A DNA stretch of 64,000 bases from contig NC_082616.1 of the NCBI RefSeq assembly GCF_030936135.1, forward strand, positions 13,265,001-13,329,000, read 5' to 3'. The notes below the pieces were generated by a model that worked only from the letters and a program-made list of their open reading frames with translations, was not told the origin of the DNA and did not search any database. This stretch comes from Gavia stellata. Lineage: Eukaryota; Chordata; Aves; Gaviiformes; Gaviidae. This document shows, one piece after another, positions 26,601 to 40,198 of this stretch; the first letter of the stretch is position 1, and each line of letters starts with the position of its first letter. Made by a program: the position numbers and the translations under genes.

Positions 26601-29600
26601 AAAGTATACCCTGTGATCTCTGCTGTGTTTGATTTGCAGCTAATGATTATTAGCTTGTGATTGACTGATTTGCTTATTGCAGGTAGGATGTAATAGTACC
26701 TAAAACAAGGGAAGTTTTCTGAAAATTAACTTGCAGGTCCTGATGCAGTTCTGCTCTTTGTAAACACTGCTGGAAGATGGCAGTAATTATCTTCCTTCCT
26801 GCCTTATAACTTCATTACAATTGCTATAGGACTGATACACTTAACACCAAGAGAGATAGGAAGTGCGTGCAGAATATTAAACACGCGATTGCTATTTCCC
26901 ACCTTCTGTTTGGTCATGACCTTTCAAACAGCACAAAGTCTGCAGCCTCTGAATCACAGACCATCACCTTTAGCGCTCCCTTTGCTATTTTTCCTGGCGG
27001 CCGAACACTGCCAGGTGCTGCAGACTGCCTTGCGACAGGGAGTACCTGCCTCCACCCTGCCTGCATCCCCACGGGGCTGCCTCTGGAGCCGGCAGAAACA
27101 CTGCCATCCCTTCTGGCAGGATTTGTCGTCTTCAGTGGGAGGAAGGATTGTGAACCTGGTTCGTGGGACATTTTACTAAGCAGGACAACAACTTCAGACA
27201 TGGATGAAGTCTGCAGCCAGGAAGATGCAATTGGGACACTAGGAAAAACATCCCGCTGGTGAGGGCTGGGAGCCTCCGATGTTTGAGGACTGATGGGCAG
27301 CCTCTGAGATCCTGCTTGGCTGATTCTGTGTCTGAATTACAGAGTGGGTCGAAGCGCCACCAGGAACTCGCCACCGTCTAAACCGTACCAAGTCCTGGGT
27401 ATAGGATTTCTAGCCCATGCCTCTTAGCTCAGGCACAACCCCATGTTTTGCTGTGGGAATGATGCTGGTGAAAATGAGGCCTCCAGGTACTGCTGGGAAG
27501 GGTAATGAAAGGTTTGCAGCAGCAAACAAAACAGGTGGATGCTGATAAGCTGATTAACACTAGGGCAAAAAAGAGCTAAACAGAGAGAAAATCTGTCAAA
27601 ACAGAGTTGCATGTGAACAAGGTGGGTATGAGTGAGGAATGAAAGCAGTGCAACAGCTCAGTAAGTGTGATTAAGTAATCTGTGACATTTGTGGGTCCCC
27701 CATTTCTGAAGGATTTCAGCCCCATACAGTCCCACATGCATTTATTCTCCAGTGCTGCTGCTAGGTAAAAAAATTCTTTTATCTCCTGTACAAGGAAGGG
27801 AGAGTGCTTAATTAACTCACCCAGGCTTAGGCCATAGGGCTGGGGCTAGAACAAGGACTGCATTGCTTCAGTCCCAGAACACCTCACCCTCCAGGCCAGC
27901 TCTCTTCTTTAGTATAACATATGTGGATATGTCTCCCAGGAAACGTGCAGAGGCTCTGCAGTGGCTTTTTGCTGAAAGTCATAGATGGATCTACAGTGTC
28001 ACTCTCTCACATTAACATATGATGCTTCATTGATGTCACAGCCAGCGAGGATGGACAGGCAGGTGGCAGGATCCTTGTAATTACCTGAGCTGAGCAAGGA
28101 GTTCTTAAAATAATAAATGGTAAAGTTAAAAGGCAGAGCCTGTGCCTTGTCAAGGGAAATTGAGAAACCCTGAGAGATCAGTCCCTGTCAGGGCTGTCCC
28201 AGAGAGTGAGGCCCTTGACAGATTCACCAAAGGCAGTCAGGAATATTCAGCTTCTCAGAAGTCAGGATTTCCCAGGCTGCTGTCAAGACAGGCAGAAAAA
28301 ATTTGGCTTTTCTTGCTTTTCCATACAGATTGACAGATGCCAGAGCAGCACAAAATCTGAGGGGTCATTTTAACTTCTCTGGTTTGAGCTGCTGTCTTAT
28401 GAGGGGTGTTCCAGCATAGTGCATTGGTCATGGGACAGGAGAGGGTCCCTCAGGGTGCGGACTGTCCAGAGCAGTCTGCTGTGGCCACCAGCCCAGTGAT
28501 TCGTCTGGCTCGCAGCCTGCTCGCAAGTTGTCCCTGGAAGCATGAGCAGACCCTGAGGTCAACCACTGACTCTAGTCCTGGACCAGTTTCCAAAGGCTCA
28601 GAGACTTGCCTGCCATCACCCGACACGTGGGAGCAACTGATCAGCCGCACATGTATCCATACACAGATGCACACAGGGCCTGAGGAGTGGGACGGAGTGA
28701 GCCATGGCGTATCGCTGTCCTCTGCTTGCACTGGAGGAAGCTTGCTGGCTTATCTGGTGAGGGAGGTTCGGCGCTGTCAGTGTTCACCCCTGTACATGCC
28801 CAGGAAGAAAGCCCTGTTGTAGGAGAGATCTGTCTGTGTGAGAGACACCATTTCTGTGGCGAACAGCAGCCCTGGCTAGTTGGTGCTGGGCTTTGTAATG
28901 ATGTAAGGGCTTCAAGGAACTGCCCCAGAAGTTTGTTCATATTCCAAAAAAGCTCCATGATTTTTAAGTGCCACCATTTGTAGGAACTGTAAGAATCTCT
29001 TTATTTCTGTCCCGTTCACATACATACCTCCTTAACTGCTATGACTTTTCAGATTTGAATGAACCTTAGACTATATTTAACCACATAAAAGGCACTGGAA
29101 CCTATTGAATTTTACCTGAGCATGGTGAAGTAGGTTTTCTTCTTATTTCTACCCAGCACTGACACAGATGACAAACTGCTTATACCTTTATTTTGCAAAT
29201 GAAGCACAGCTCTATCTTTAACAGAAATGTCTGGCATACAAGGGTCCATCCTTGTAGGCAGGTTTTGCTATGTCCAGTGAAGTAATCTTCCTCTCTCCCA
29301 AGTACCTGGTGGAGAAAGTGCCTCAGTCGTTTCATGGAAGATATTTTAATTTTCTGCTTGGCTTGACTGAGCAGCTGTGACTTCAGGATGATTGGTTGGA
29401 TTTGCATAAGGTCATTAAGATCCAATAATGATGTTTATTGCTGAGACATCTGCCATTTATATTCATGGAGAGTAAGTAAAATTAAACCTCGACTAATATC
29501 ACTGTTATTACCAACGCAGTTAATGACAGCGAAACTTATCAATAAGTGAAGATTTCACGGAGGACTGTAGGTAATTCTCTTCCTGAAGTTCTTGACCCAC

Positions 29601-32600
29601 TGGAGTGATGGTAGGCTGCGTGAGCATAGCAGGCTCTCTTTAAATGAATGCTGATTTGGTTGTTACCGGTTGTGTTTGGACAGAGGAGGGACTGGGATCC
29701 ACACAATATTAAGCAGTATCACTAGCGCATTCTGGAACTATGCACGTGTTGCATCTGAATGGGTGAACAGCAAAATATGTACGTGCTCTGAAGCTTCTCC
29801 CTTCCTAGTTCTCTTTAGCTGTGGCTCAGATACTTCAGCTTATAGGCTCTGCTGTGACCTTTTTCTCTTCAGTGGGTTGCAGCAGTGCTTGAGCTTGGTT
29901 GCTGTGAGGTAAAAACCAGGGCTTAGCTGGGTACTGAACTCTGCAAACCACGAGGAAGTAAAGAGCTGGATGATTTCATCTTCCCATAGTCTTCAGGATA
30001 AGAGCTGGTACCTGAGGTAGAGCCCTTTATATTTTTCTATAATTCCAAATGCATAAGACATCTGTTAGCTACAAACTACTGCCAGTCTGATTTTCCTGAA
30101 AATCTGTCCCCGATCTCCACCTGAGTTCACTACTTACTGTAACATTGGCCAACAGTTAGTCATTTATCTTACTTTGACATGAGATCCTATTATATTATTG
30201 CAGGGCTGATTTGGAGTTGTGTCAAGGATTTGCTGAACGGTAGCGTCAGGAAAACAACACCTTCTGGAGGGGTCCCCACCAGGCTTTAAGAGCCACGCCT
30301 CGGCTCTGAGGGTAGCTCCTGCAAACCAGGAGTAGCGTGTGAGGAGGTTCCCACTGCGTGTCTTGCTGCAGCTGATTGAAAGGGCTGACACAGCATGCTG
30401 CCGGCTGGTTGTGATGTCTCAGGGTGCCTGCAAGGTATCACGGTGAGCAAGAGTTTTGTCAGTCAGCACAGATGAGCATTCAAAAACAAGATCCCAGCCT
30501 CTGTTAGGGTGGTGTAAGAGCTTCCCTAATTGCTTCTGTGCAGTGCACATCAAAGAGGGGCAGCACGAAGACTGACCCAGATTCTCTGCTTCTGGATGCC
30601 TTTTGACAAGCCCTTAATGAGAATTTAAATGTATTGAATGAAAACTTGAGGGAGCAGCATCTGCTGTGAAACCACCTAGTTGCCTGCCTGCTCCTCTCAT
30701 CCCCAGCCTAGCAGAGCCCGGCAGTAGTACCTGTTCCCTTGGCGTCCCATCTCTGAGGAAGGGGAAAGACAGCTGCAGGGAAAAGGGGCTTGTGCTTGCT
30801 GCCTGTTTTCTTAACCTGTCTTGCAGCATTGCCAGGTAAGGCTGTCTCAGTTTACAGTCATCTTTCAGGCTGTAGCTGGCTGTTAAAAGAAAAAGCTGCT
30901 TCTCCAGAAAAGAGCTTAGTGGCTCTCAGTACAGCCTCATTCAAACTTTGTAGAGTAAAATTCCAGACTGGTGATTAATTTGGAAGCACCCTTGGACCCC
31001 AGAGCTGAACAGAAGGCCTACCTAAAATAGCAACCATGGTAAGTCATTAAGGAACATTTGCTTGTGGTGCAGTGCTGTAGGAGATATGTTTGTACTAAAA
31101 TTATGTCTAATGAATTAGAGGCGTTCTACCACTTCCCTTTAAAACTCATGAAAAACATTCATCTTTGCCCAAAAACGCATTCTGCTGAACAGCAATCTCT
31201 CTGTTAAGATCTAACATCAATGAACCAAACTACACGTGAGGAGTCAACAACACCGTGTGCACGTCGGCCAGGAAGGAGATGCTTCCAGCTGTGAGGCACT
31301 GAGCGGTGGATTCACCATCAGTGCATCTCTGTTGATCTCCGTAGAGTTTAAGGCTAATTACCACGGGGATTGTCTTTAATCTTTTGACACCCTCGCCCAA
31401 GCATTCCTCCCTCTCCACATTAACAAATTAAGTTATTAGCTCTTAATACCTGAAAATCCAGACCTTCTGTGCCAGAGGGTAACAGAGAAACAAGATTAGG
31501 AAGATTGCTTCCAAAGCCTAACATTTCCAGACAGTGTTTGTAGCTAATCATTCAGCCCAAGAATGTCAAGCAGAGAATGGGCCGTGAGAGGAGGAAAAGC
31601 CCTGGAACAATTCAGAGTGAAAAAGATCCCTGAAGAACATGGATGTGTTTAGATAACATTCAACATGCTTCCCCTGGAAAGTTGAGCAGAGAAAATATCC
31701 AGCAGTGCATACCCCTCTGGACTGCCTTGTTCCTTTGCTGGCAGCAGCACAAACATCCTTACTAAGGTAGCAGGAGCCATGTTCTGTGTCACACGCTTCG
31801 TCTCGGGCCCATCGCCATAATGGGGAGAGCAGGCGAGTAGCAGGCTTTAAAATGGCCAGCTGGATGGCCTCTGTTGCCAGGTCTCTTCTGGATGGGAGAA
31901 GCGCTTCCGTGCTGCTAAGGGGAGAGAAATAATTTGGAAGAGCAGAAGAGAGAAGGGTCAATTTTATAGAAGGTAAATAGTGAAGCCCTAGGATGAGGCA
32001 CGGAGTGTATTGCCACTGAGGCCCTCGGTGCCCTGAGCTAACTTAGGTGCCAAGAGCAGCAGGTGCCAGTGTCTGATTTTCAGTGCTTTTCTGCCTGGTG
32101 GCTTCTCTCTGTGTGCGTGCTAGATGGAGGAGATTGTGTGTGCTGCATGGGGCTGCTGCTTCAGGAGTTAAAAACCGCAGAAATCAAACTGGAACTGATA
32201 AAATCTTGATTTCTCTGCTCTCCAGCCCTTCAAAAAGGGAATTAAGCATTCCGAGTAGTCAGTGTTACACATAAGAATTTGCAGGGTGAAAGTTTATCAG
32301 TGAGAAACCAAATATCTAATACGGGTCGTTTTACCCATAGGACTGATGCTACAGCATGCAGGTGAGCGCGCACTATGGGTCCTTGTGTGTGTCCGACTCA
32401 TTGGGGATTGCTCTCATTTGAGCCTGGACTAAAGAGCTCCCCTTTCAGCTCTGGGGATGCCAGATTCAGTCCCCAGTGTAGTAGTCAAAGAGAGGGCTAA
32501 TGGGCACTTGTCTGGGGTTTGAATTTTGGCTATTTCCTTCGAACGGAGGAAATGCGTAACCTGACAATCAGTGGTTTTGCAGCTGCCTCCTTATGCTCGG

Positions 32601-35600
32601 TTCCCAAAGGACTAGCTCTCCCCTGGGTTACGGTATTCCTGATTTAAAACTCAAATTTGATCATGTTTTTACCCAAGCTGATGGCTTCCCTGATTTCCTT
32701 TCTGCCTTAGTCTGCTAAACTGTAATTTAAGTGGTTTCCAGTGCATTAAGATTTATGTGGAGTTCTTGGTTGCTGCAAAACTATATGGCACAACTTAGGC
32801 ATTAAAGGTCTTGACAGTTAGAACTAGACTACACGATTCTTGTCAGCAAGCTGAAAGTACTGCCATTTAGCTCAGTGCTAATTAGCTCCTTTTACTCTTG
32901 GTGCATGGTTACCTTATGTGCATGGCTTTCCTATATCAGATTGTTCTTCCCAGTGATCAAATGGTTCAAAGACTTCAGTTAAATTACTCTCGTCCTAAGG
33001 AGAGCTGAGATTTAATTGCCCCATAGTTACTGCATCAGGGAGACTTACTAGGATGTCTGAAATGTGAGTAGCCGGTACAAGTCCCAGGCATGAGCGTGTT
33101 CCCTTCAATGCAGTCTGAAATCAACGCAAGAGTCCTTGCGATTCCCCCAGTGTCTTGGTCTATGACTTTTGTGCACTAGGTCCCTGCTAGATAGCTGCAT
33201 TTAAGCATCTAGATCTTAATGTGCTCATTCAGGTGTCTGAGGAAAATTCCCTGTAAAATATTGCAGACTACCTTCAAGATTACTGTAGAATATCAAAGAA
33301 CAGGAGGGATAATAGTTTGACTCATAGTAAGGGACATCTTGCGTTCCCTGGTATGCTGTGCTGCATCGTGACACCCCTTATACTCAGGAGAGAGTTTATT
33401 CAATAGAATAGCGACAGTTGCCAGCAAGCCTGCTCATTTGTTTGTCATTTGTTTCAGAAATGTTGTAACTTTTATTATGCAGAGCTTAAGTTTACAGCTA
33501 TAAAATCCTCACCAGCGTCCATGCTGAGAAAAGTGTGTAGGACCTTAAGCAGCATCATAAAAGCTGAGTGGAATAATGTCAAATTATTTTATAAACTCTC
33601 TTACAATAATTGCTCAATCAAAATGAAGGGGCCCACTATCTATAAGATATGAGATTTAATTAAGAATCTCTGAATAGAATTATGAACCCAACTCCAGGTT
33701 TCTACATTTGGAAATTTCCATCATAAAGCATCTCCAATCATCTATCCCTACATGCATTGAAATGTATTGTCAGCTGGTATAAATCTAATTTGACTCAAGG
33801 ACTTTAAAGGCCTGCTTTTTTATTTTAGATAGGAGTTTCTTACCTGTCAGTGGTTGCATAAAGAGACTTTACACTGGGCATAAATTACATCCACTTTAAA
33901 AAGCCATAGTATTAAGAGGCTGCAGAGTTTTTTAAGGGTAATGGTCAGTATCTTTTTACAGCATTTGTTTTGCTAGCAGTTCTGGAAAATTCCAATATTG
34001 TAAGAGTTAATATGCAGAGAAATCTGGGAAACTATTTTTGCTAGCACTCTGAAATAGGACCTTATTTTAGATATCATAGAAATGAAAATGAAGTTACTGT
34101 TTGTCTGACTGAATTCATGCACAAGCATGACTGGAGGATGTGGTCAGAAAATTCATTTATACATTCAGGGGCTAGATCCAAATCAGTGTAAATTAGCCAT
34201 CTCCCATCTGCCTCCTTGTGGTTTACACCTGTGAAGGATGTGACCCACAGTGTTTGAAATGCACTCCAGAAGTGGGAAATAAAGATTTGAGGAGAAGCTT
34301 CTACTAAGGGGACTGCCTAGGGCTGCAAAAAATATAATCATACTGAAGATCTTACCACCACATGACTGCTTTTAATCTGCCCTTTTGAATACTATTAATG
34401 AAGTTAAAGGCTGACTTATTCACCGGTATTTTTTTCTTCTAAGATCTGAATTTCAGGCTCGTTCAGCCTACAATAACGATTCCTCCTCATTTCCGTGGCT
34501 TTGGAAGGTGTCAAGTGAAATGAACTGCAGAGCAATCCCATTTTATCCTCTGCTGCATATAAATTCCTGGGTTTTGTTCTTAATGCTTTACTGGAGTGTT
34601 AACTTGAGTATTTGCCCCAAAACCTGTGCAAATGCAGATGGAGCTGTAGTGATACCCGTCAATGTGGTGAGTGAAGCTGTGACTCTACCAAGGTTCAGGC
34701 TAGCAGCGTGCTGGGGATCTGGCTGCTCTGTGCTGTCGGACTCTTGTTTCGCAGTGCGACTTCTGTTGCCCAAGTTATCCTCCCCTGAATGAGTGAGCAT
34801 GGGTCAAGTTGACATTTTTAGCAAGGACGAGCACATCATCCAGCAGTCTAAAGTTCCTGAAACCCAGTGTACGAGATGCCAGATCTGGACTCACAGTGGA
34901 CATAGGCACTGGGTGGGAGGACCCACACTGCATACCTTGTGCTCTTGCTCAGCGTTTCAGGCTGGTTTCCTCTCTCAAGGAAGGCAGGATTCCCAGGTTG
35001 GGGAAAATTAATACAAGAAACACATGCGAACTGCAGGGTGGGTGGAAGGAGTGGTCATGTCCTGTCCCCGAGACTGGACAGGACTGTTCGTCTCCTGTGA
35101 CCATTCTCCATTGAGACACTCATTGCTGAGCGTCAGCACTGGCACAGAAGGGTCCTGCTGGTGAGGCTGAGCCCCTTCCCGCTGCCCTGACCGCAGCAGC
35201 ATGCGCAGCCTCCTCCACGGCAGGCCGCCCCGCACCTGCCTGTGGTTCAGCCGCCTCTGGCTGCAGCACACAGCCAGACCTGGGGGACAGCTCAGCCTGC
35301 AGGGACTGCTGCTTGCAGGCTCTGCCGTGTGTGTACGGGAGGGATTTCAGAGGGAAAAGGATGAGATAGCCTGCTGAGCTCGTGGGAAGCTTCTCTGCCG
35401 TTCATAAATACTTGGGACTTGATTCCCTTTTCCATGGCTTTGACAACACTGGTGTGATTTAGCATGTCTGCGACTTTGCATGGAAGTAATTTGCTGCCCG
35501 TGACCCTTATACCTTTTACTCTTCAGATTCGGCCATCTCCCTGTCTCCCTAGTGGCTCTTCCTCGAGCAGCCACAGAGAGCCAGTGCGTTTCCTGGCTTG

Positions 35601-35737
35601 GGTCTCCTCTTCGTGTCCTAGCATGTGTGGGGACAGCTTACACAGAATGACGGGCTTAACTTTGGCACACACTGTTAGCGTGGTAGTCGTGCTGGTGAGA
35701 GCCTGGCTGACATCCTCTCTTTTGTCTGTTTTCCCAG

Positions 35738-35812
35738 GTTGTTGCACTGTCATCATGGAGTCTCTTGAGAGATTCAATCTACTATACACTGTCCGTTGTT
35801 GCACTCATTGTG
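35738..35812 (+). CDS. SLC24A3: SLC24A3 exon 4 of window (TM hairpin after alpha-1)
   Basis: This 75-bp exon is in phase 0 at both ends and encodes residues 89-113, VVALSSWSLLRDSIYYTLSV then VALIV. The loop wording VALSSW..LLRDSIYYTLS is specific to NCKX3. NCKX4 has a tryptophan-rich VRLTWW version at this place. The acceptor is TTTTCCCAG (ends 35737) and the donor GTAAGT at 35813. It encodes a short loop and a hydrophobic helix. Confidence 0.98.
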
Positions 35813-38800
35813 GTAAGTTGTTGAAGGTTACTCTTCTGTGGGAGCCCACATGTTTACTGCCACCTGTAAAGGGAACCTGCTAAGAAATCATAGCCTTGTA
35901 GCCAAGATCCTAGTTCCAGGAGTCACGTGGTTTTCTGGTTGTGGAAAAATGTACTGATGATCTCCCTGGTTCTGTAGAAAGGCTTGGCCCAAGGGTAGGA
36001 GATTGAGGAGTGTCCAGAGAGCCCAGAGCCATAGCTGGGGAGAAGTGTAGTGCCCCAGTCCCAGCGCAGCCGCAGGGTGCAGAGCTGAAACCCCGTGCTG
36101 CAGCTCCATCGCCAGCTCTGGAAGGTTTGTGTTGGTCAGTCCTCTCCTGACAGCGACCCTCAAGGCTTCCTAAAAAAAGTCTACCTGATGCGTAAGGAGG
36201 CAGTATTTGTGCCCAGAGGGAAGAGATCGTCAACAACTGCAAAACATTAAAGTTAGTTTTTCTGCACATAATTGGGGCAGGTCTTGTTCAGTGCACGCTA
36301 GCAGCAAATCTTCTAATGAAGGCTACGGTTCCAGTAATTCTAAGTGCTGCTTCTATTCCAGCATTCATCAAGCTCAGTAAGTACTCCGAATCTCTCAGAA
36401 TTGGGCTATACAGTGAAAAAATGTTAGCACGAGTGTTTAGATAAAGACACTGCCATCAGTTTAGCATTACCTTTGCAACCAAACCAAAGTCAGGAAATGT
36501 AACAGTTGCTACTTTGCTTTTTTTATTTTTTTGCCTTTTTTTTTCCAGCCTAGTCTAGGACTCTAGATTCCCTAAGAAAGGAAGAGTGATTTTATGAGGC
36601 TAACTTCCATACATAAGCAAGAAGGGAACTTTAGAGGCAGAAGATGAACACTTGCATTTTTGAAGTTTGCACTACTTTTACTAGTCGCAGTTTCAAGTGT
36701 GTTTTGTTTTGCCTTCATTCTGCATGTGCCTGTATATTATACATGTTCTGTAGGTGCAAAGACCTATATCTGTCTAATCTCAAACAGAGGGTTTGCCTCA
36801 ACCTGTTTGTACTTTTATTCCCTACGCTGCAACGTCAGCCTTTTTGCACCTGACAAAAAATAACTTTTCTACGTAATTATTAGCAATGAGCTGCAAAACA
36901 AAAACTTTCTTTTTTTTGCTTTGACAGCTTGACAGTAACCTCATATCAAATAGTGTTCCTAAACAACAAACTTGGACACATCCATGAATTGTAATAATTT
37001 ACATTGCATGAGCTTAAAGACACCTAGCAGGCATTCTCCTAGTTTACTCCACAGGAAGCACAGATGTGGGCGGTTGCCTGGCATTTAGCCTCCTGTTGTT
37101 TGCATTGGGTGTTTCATTTATTGCATGGTGGCAGACAAGTTAAAAATCTGTTGAATCTGTCATCGGTTTTTAAATTCTTAAAGCAAGGCAGGTTTTTTTC
37201 ACGGCTGGTTCATCCTTGTAGCTGTCAGCTGCTTCAGGATGTTGAGAACCATTCTCTATCGTATTGTGTCCAGTGCACCCCTGAAATTCCTAGCTATGTA
37301 TCCTGTGTAATGAGAAAGTTGTATGGCTCATTGAACAAACATCTCAGTTATCGTTAAGACTTTTTTCCTGTACTTTATTTCTATATGAGCTGTTCATAAT
37401 TACAGAACTGCAGAAGTCCTTTTCTTTTGGGAGTGTACCCCATAATATCAGGATACTGTTATTTTTTTCCTAAGCCTCGGGTTAGTTTCTCTCCAGATGT
37501 ATGTCCACTCTTCTGCTTTTCTTATCAGTTGTGAGGTTCAAGGTCCTTCACACAGTCAGGGCAGCAGGACTGTGCAACTCCAGGCACTAGTGGAGGCTTA
37601 AAGGCATTGCCAGAACTCTTATTTCCATATTACCGCACTACATGTCTAACTGTGGCTTGGGAGATGTGGAGCGCATCCCACTTCTCTTCAGCGTTACTCC
37701 ACAGTAATCATTGCAAATGACTTTTAAACACCTGTTACAGAAAAACAGAGAAAGATGGGAGAAAGGAAAAATATTTAAAACGGTTAAAGATTTGGCTCCC
37801 AGCTGATTTACCAACCCTTTTGTATGCAATATTGCTCCCCAGTTGATGGCAAATGAGGATTTTTTCCTTTCAGAGTCAAACACTGCTTCAGTTTAAGAAG
37901 TTTCTCCTCCCCTTCACTCACCCAGGGACCCCTGGGTTCACAGTAGCTCGGATCTTTCCTATCCTTTTAAGGCAGAATCACATTTAGGTGGCAGCACATT
38001 GTTATTCAAATACTGACTCTCCAGTCCCTGATGGGACTCTGTGCTGGGAGACAAGCCACAGGCTCCATGCAGAGCGTAGCGCGACCTGTGTGAGGTTCCC
38101 CCTTTGTTGGATTTCTGTGCGCCTTAGAATTTAGAATGCACTCAAATGTTTTGCCATATAGGGATAATTTGCCATATCAGGGCATTCAGACTTCACTGCA
38201 GCTGAAATACAATCATCTTCCTTGAGGGGTGGTATTGCTTGTAGAAGGTTGCTTTCATAGTATTTTAAACAGCAGCTTGTGGTGCTGTATTGTAAGTTGC
38301 ACTCCACTAATACTCCACTTTACTAATTATAAATACACTGAGGGGAAATAAATACATTCCTGCCAATGCTGAGATTCAGCAACTTTAAAAAGCTTGATAT
38401 TCTGCTGGGTAAATCAATGTGACTTTGTCTCCTTCCATTTCCAGTAGCAAAGGAATTGCAGTGCTGCAGTAATAAATAGCAAAGCAGTATAAACTCACCT
38501 GTTTGGTGCTCCAGGCCATTTGAAAAGAATGAGTGAACTCTAAATCACAGAGATTAGAAGTGGATAAACCGCACTTAGCATACTTACCACACCTTGATTC
38601 AGCCCTGTGATTTTTTTTTTTCACCTTAAAATAATACTACAAAGCTACCTTGTCTTCTTGTAGAGCTTGGCAAAACCGTTACTCCTTATTTCCCTTGAAA
38701 GAAAAAGATGCCTATGTATCTTAACTTGAAGGGACATGGTCAGAGTCATTAGTGACAGAAGTGGGATTGGTGCTATTTTTAACCACAAAGGTCAATGCAC

Positions 38801-39280
38801 ACGCTTTCATGTCCCGTCACACCAACACATTGTAACCTAAAACAGGCCTTGTCAGATTAGATCATGGCGACTGGGAGCTGTAACTTATAACACGTATAAC
38901 GTTTTGTGGTCATGTTTTCTTCCAGTAACCAATGTAGCTATTGCTTGGTGCTGGCTGTCACACAGGAGTTGCTATTCACAGGCTACATAGCTGATGGGAA
39001 GTGTTTCACTGCGCCTTCAGAGGCTTGTTCCCTTTCCCTCCCTCTTCTCTGGTGCGCTGCCATGGATGTGTTTCCCTAGCGCAAATACGGCATTTCCGCC
39101 TCTCCGCACCGCATGGAGCTGAAAGCAGGCACAGGTGCTTTGGAAGGACTGAACAGAAAGCTCCTCACCAAGGCTGACAGGGTAGAGTGGCTGGCCAGGT
39201 CGCCGGGCTGCAGGTTGCCATGTGCAACCCCAGCTCCGACCTCCCAGAGGGGCCTCATGTTGCCATGAAGGACCAGCCCT

Positions 39281-39997
39281 CCTGGACACCCTGCACCCAG
39301 GCCAGGCGGCCTGGCCGGCCCTCCGGCCCTCCTGGGCACCCTGCACCCAGGCCAGGTGGCCTGGCCGGCCCTCCTGGGCATCCTGCACCCAGGCCAGCAG
39401 CCTGGCCGGCCCTCCTGAGCATCCTGCACCCAGGCCAGGCAGCCTGGCCGGCCCTCCGGCCCTCCTGGGCACCCTGCACCCAGGCCAGGTGGCCTGGCCG
39501 GCCCTCCTGGACACCCTGCACCCAGGCCAGGCGGCCTGGCCGGCCCTCCGGCCCTCCTGGGCACCCTGCACCCAGGCCAGGTGGCCTGGCCGGCCCTCCT
39601 GGACACCCTGCACCCAGGCCAGGTGGCCTGGCCGGCCCTCCTGGGCACCCTGCACCCAGGCCAGCAGCCTGGCCGGCCCTCCTGAGCATCCTGCACCCAG
39701 GCCAGGCAGCCTGGCCGGCCCTCCGGCCCTCCTGGGCACCCTGCACCCAGGCCAGGTGGCCTGGCCGGCCCTCCTGGGCACCCTGCACCCAGGCCAGCAG
39801 CCTGGCCGGCCCTCCTGAGCATCCTGCACCCAGGCCAGGCGGCCTGGCCGGCCCTCCGGCCCTCCTGGGCACCCTGCACCCAGGCCAGGTGGCCTGGCCG
39901 GCCCTCCTGGGCATCCTGCACCCAGGCCAGGCGGCCTGGCCGGCCCTCCTGAGCATCCTGCACCCAGGCCAGGCAGCCTGGCCGGCCCTCCGGCCCT
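39281..39997. repeat. GC-rich minisatellite, 16 units of 50, 42 or 41 bp
   Basis: The array is 717 bp of near-identical direct repeats with no spacers. The core of a unit is CCTGGGCACCCTGCACCCAG followed by GCCAGGTGGCCTGGCCGGCC and CT. The 42-bp unit is the base form (7 copies). A 50-bp form (6 copies) has the extra 8 bases CCGGCCCT, and a 41-bp form (3 copies) lacks one base in the GGCCAGCAGCC segment. Each unit carries the 8-base palindrome GGCCGGCC. The order from the left is 50-42-41, 50-42, 50-42-42-41, 50-42-41, 50-42-42, 50. Stop codons are rare in the unit, so frames of 200-330 codons open on both strands. These have no recognisable protein family and are shifted repeatedly by the 50- and 41-bp units, so I do not annotate them as genes. 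Confidence 0.97.
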
Positions 39998-40180
39998 CCT
40001 GCTGCAGCAGCCATGGCAGGTGGGTCATGGCACATGGGTTGAGGTCCCCTGCTCTATGAGTGACCGAGACCGGCAGTGAGAGCAGCCCTCCACAGATGTC
40101 CGTCTGAGGTGGAAGGAGAAGCCGAGACACAGGGGTGTTGCCAGCAAGGGAGGGTGGCAGCCCTCTGCTCCCAGCACCAC

Positions 40181-40198
40181 TGGTGGTGGTGGTGGTGG
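40181..40198. repeat. TGG trinucleotide repeat, 6 units
   Basis: Six uninterrupted TGG units lie about 180 bp after the minisatellite. Confidence 0.9.

Larger units (their letters stand above)
14841..35737 (+). other. Intron, 20.9 kb
   Basis: This is the largest complete intron in the window. It contains a CR1 fragment (15361-15575), two MIR-like scraps (16655-16720 and 18845-18890), a TG microsatellite (20680-20699) and a T-run (about 21070-21087). The remainder shows no coding exon, RNA gene or young mobile element that I can recognise. Its last part, about 32700-34500, is AT-rich and repeat-poor. Confidence 0.9.

Noticed and set aside
27775..27900. Possible further MIR-like piece
   Set aside because: Only loose similarity to the 'ggctagaacaagg' and 'cagtcccag' parts. 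It is weaker than the listed fossils.
39281..39997. CRISPR-like direct repeats
   Set aside because: The units are contiguous with no unique spacers, and the genome is that of a vertebrate.
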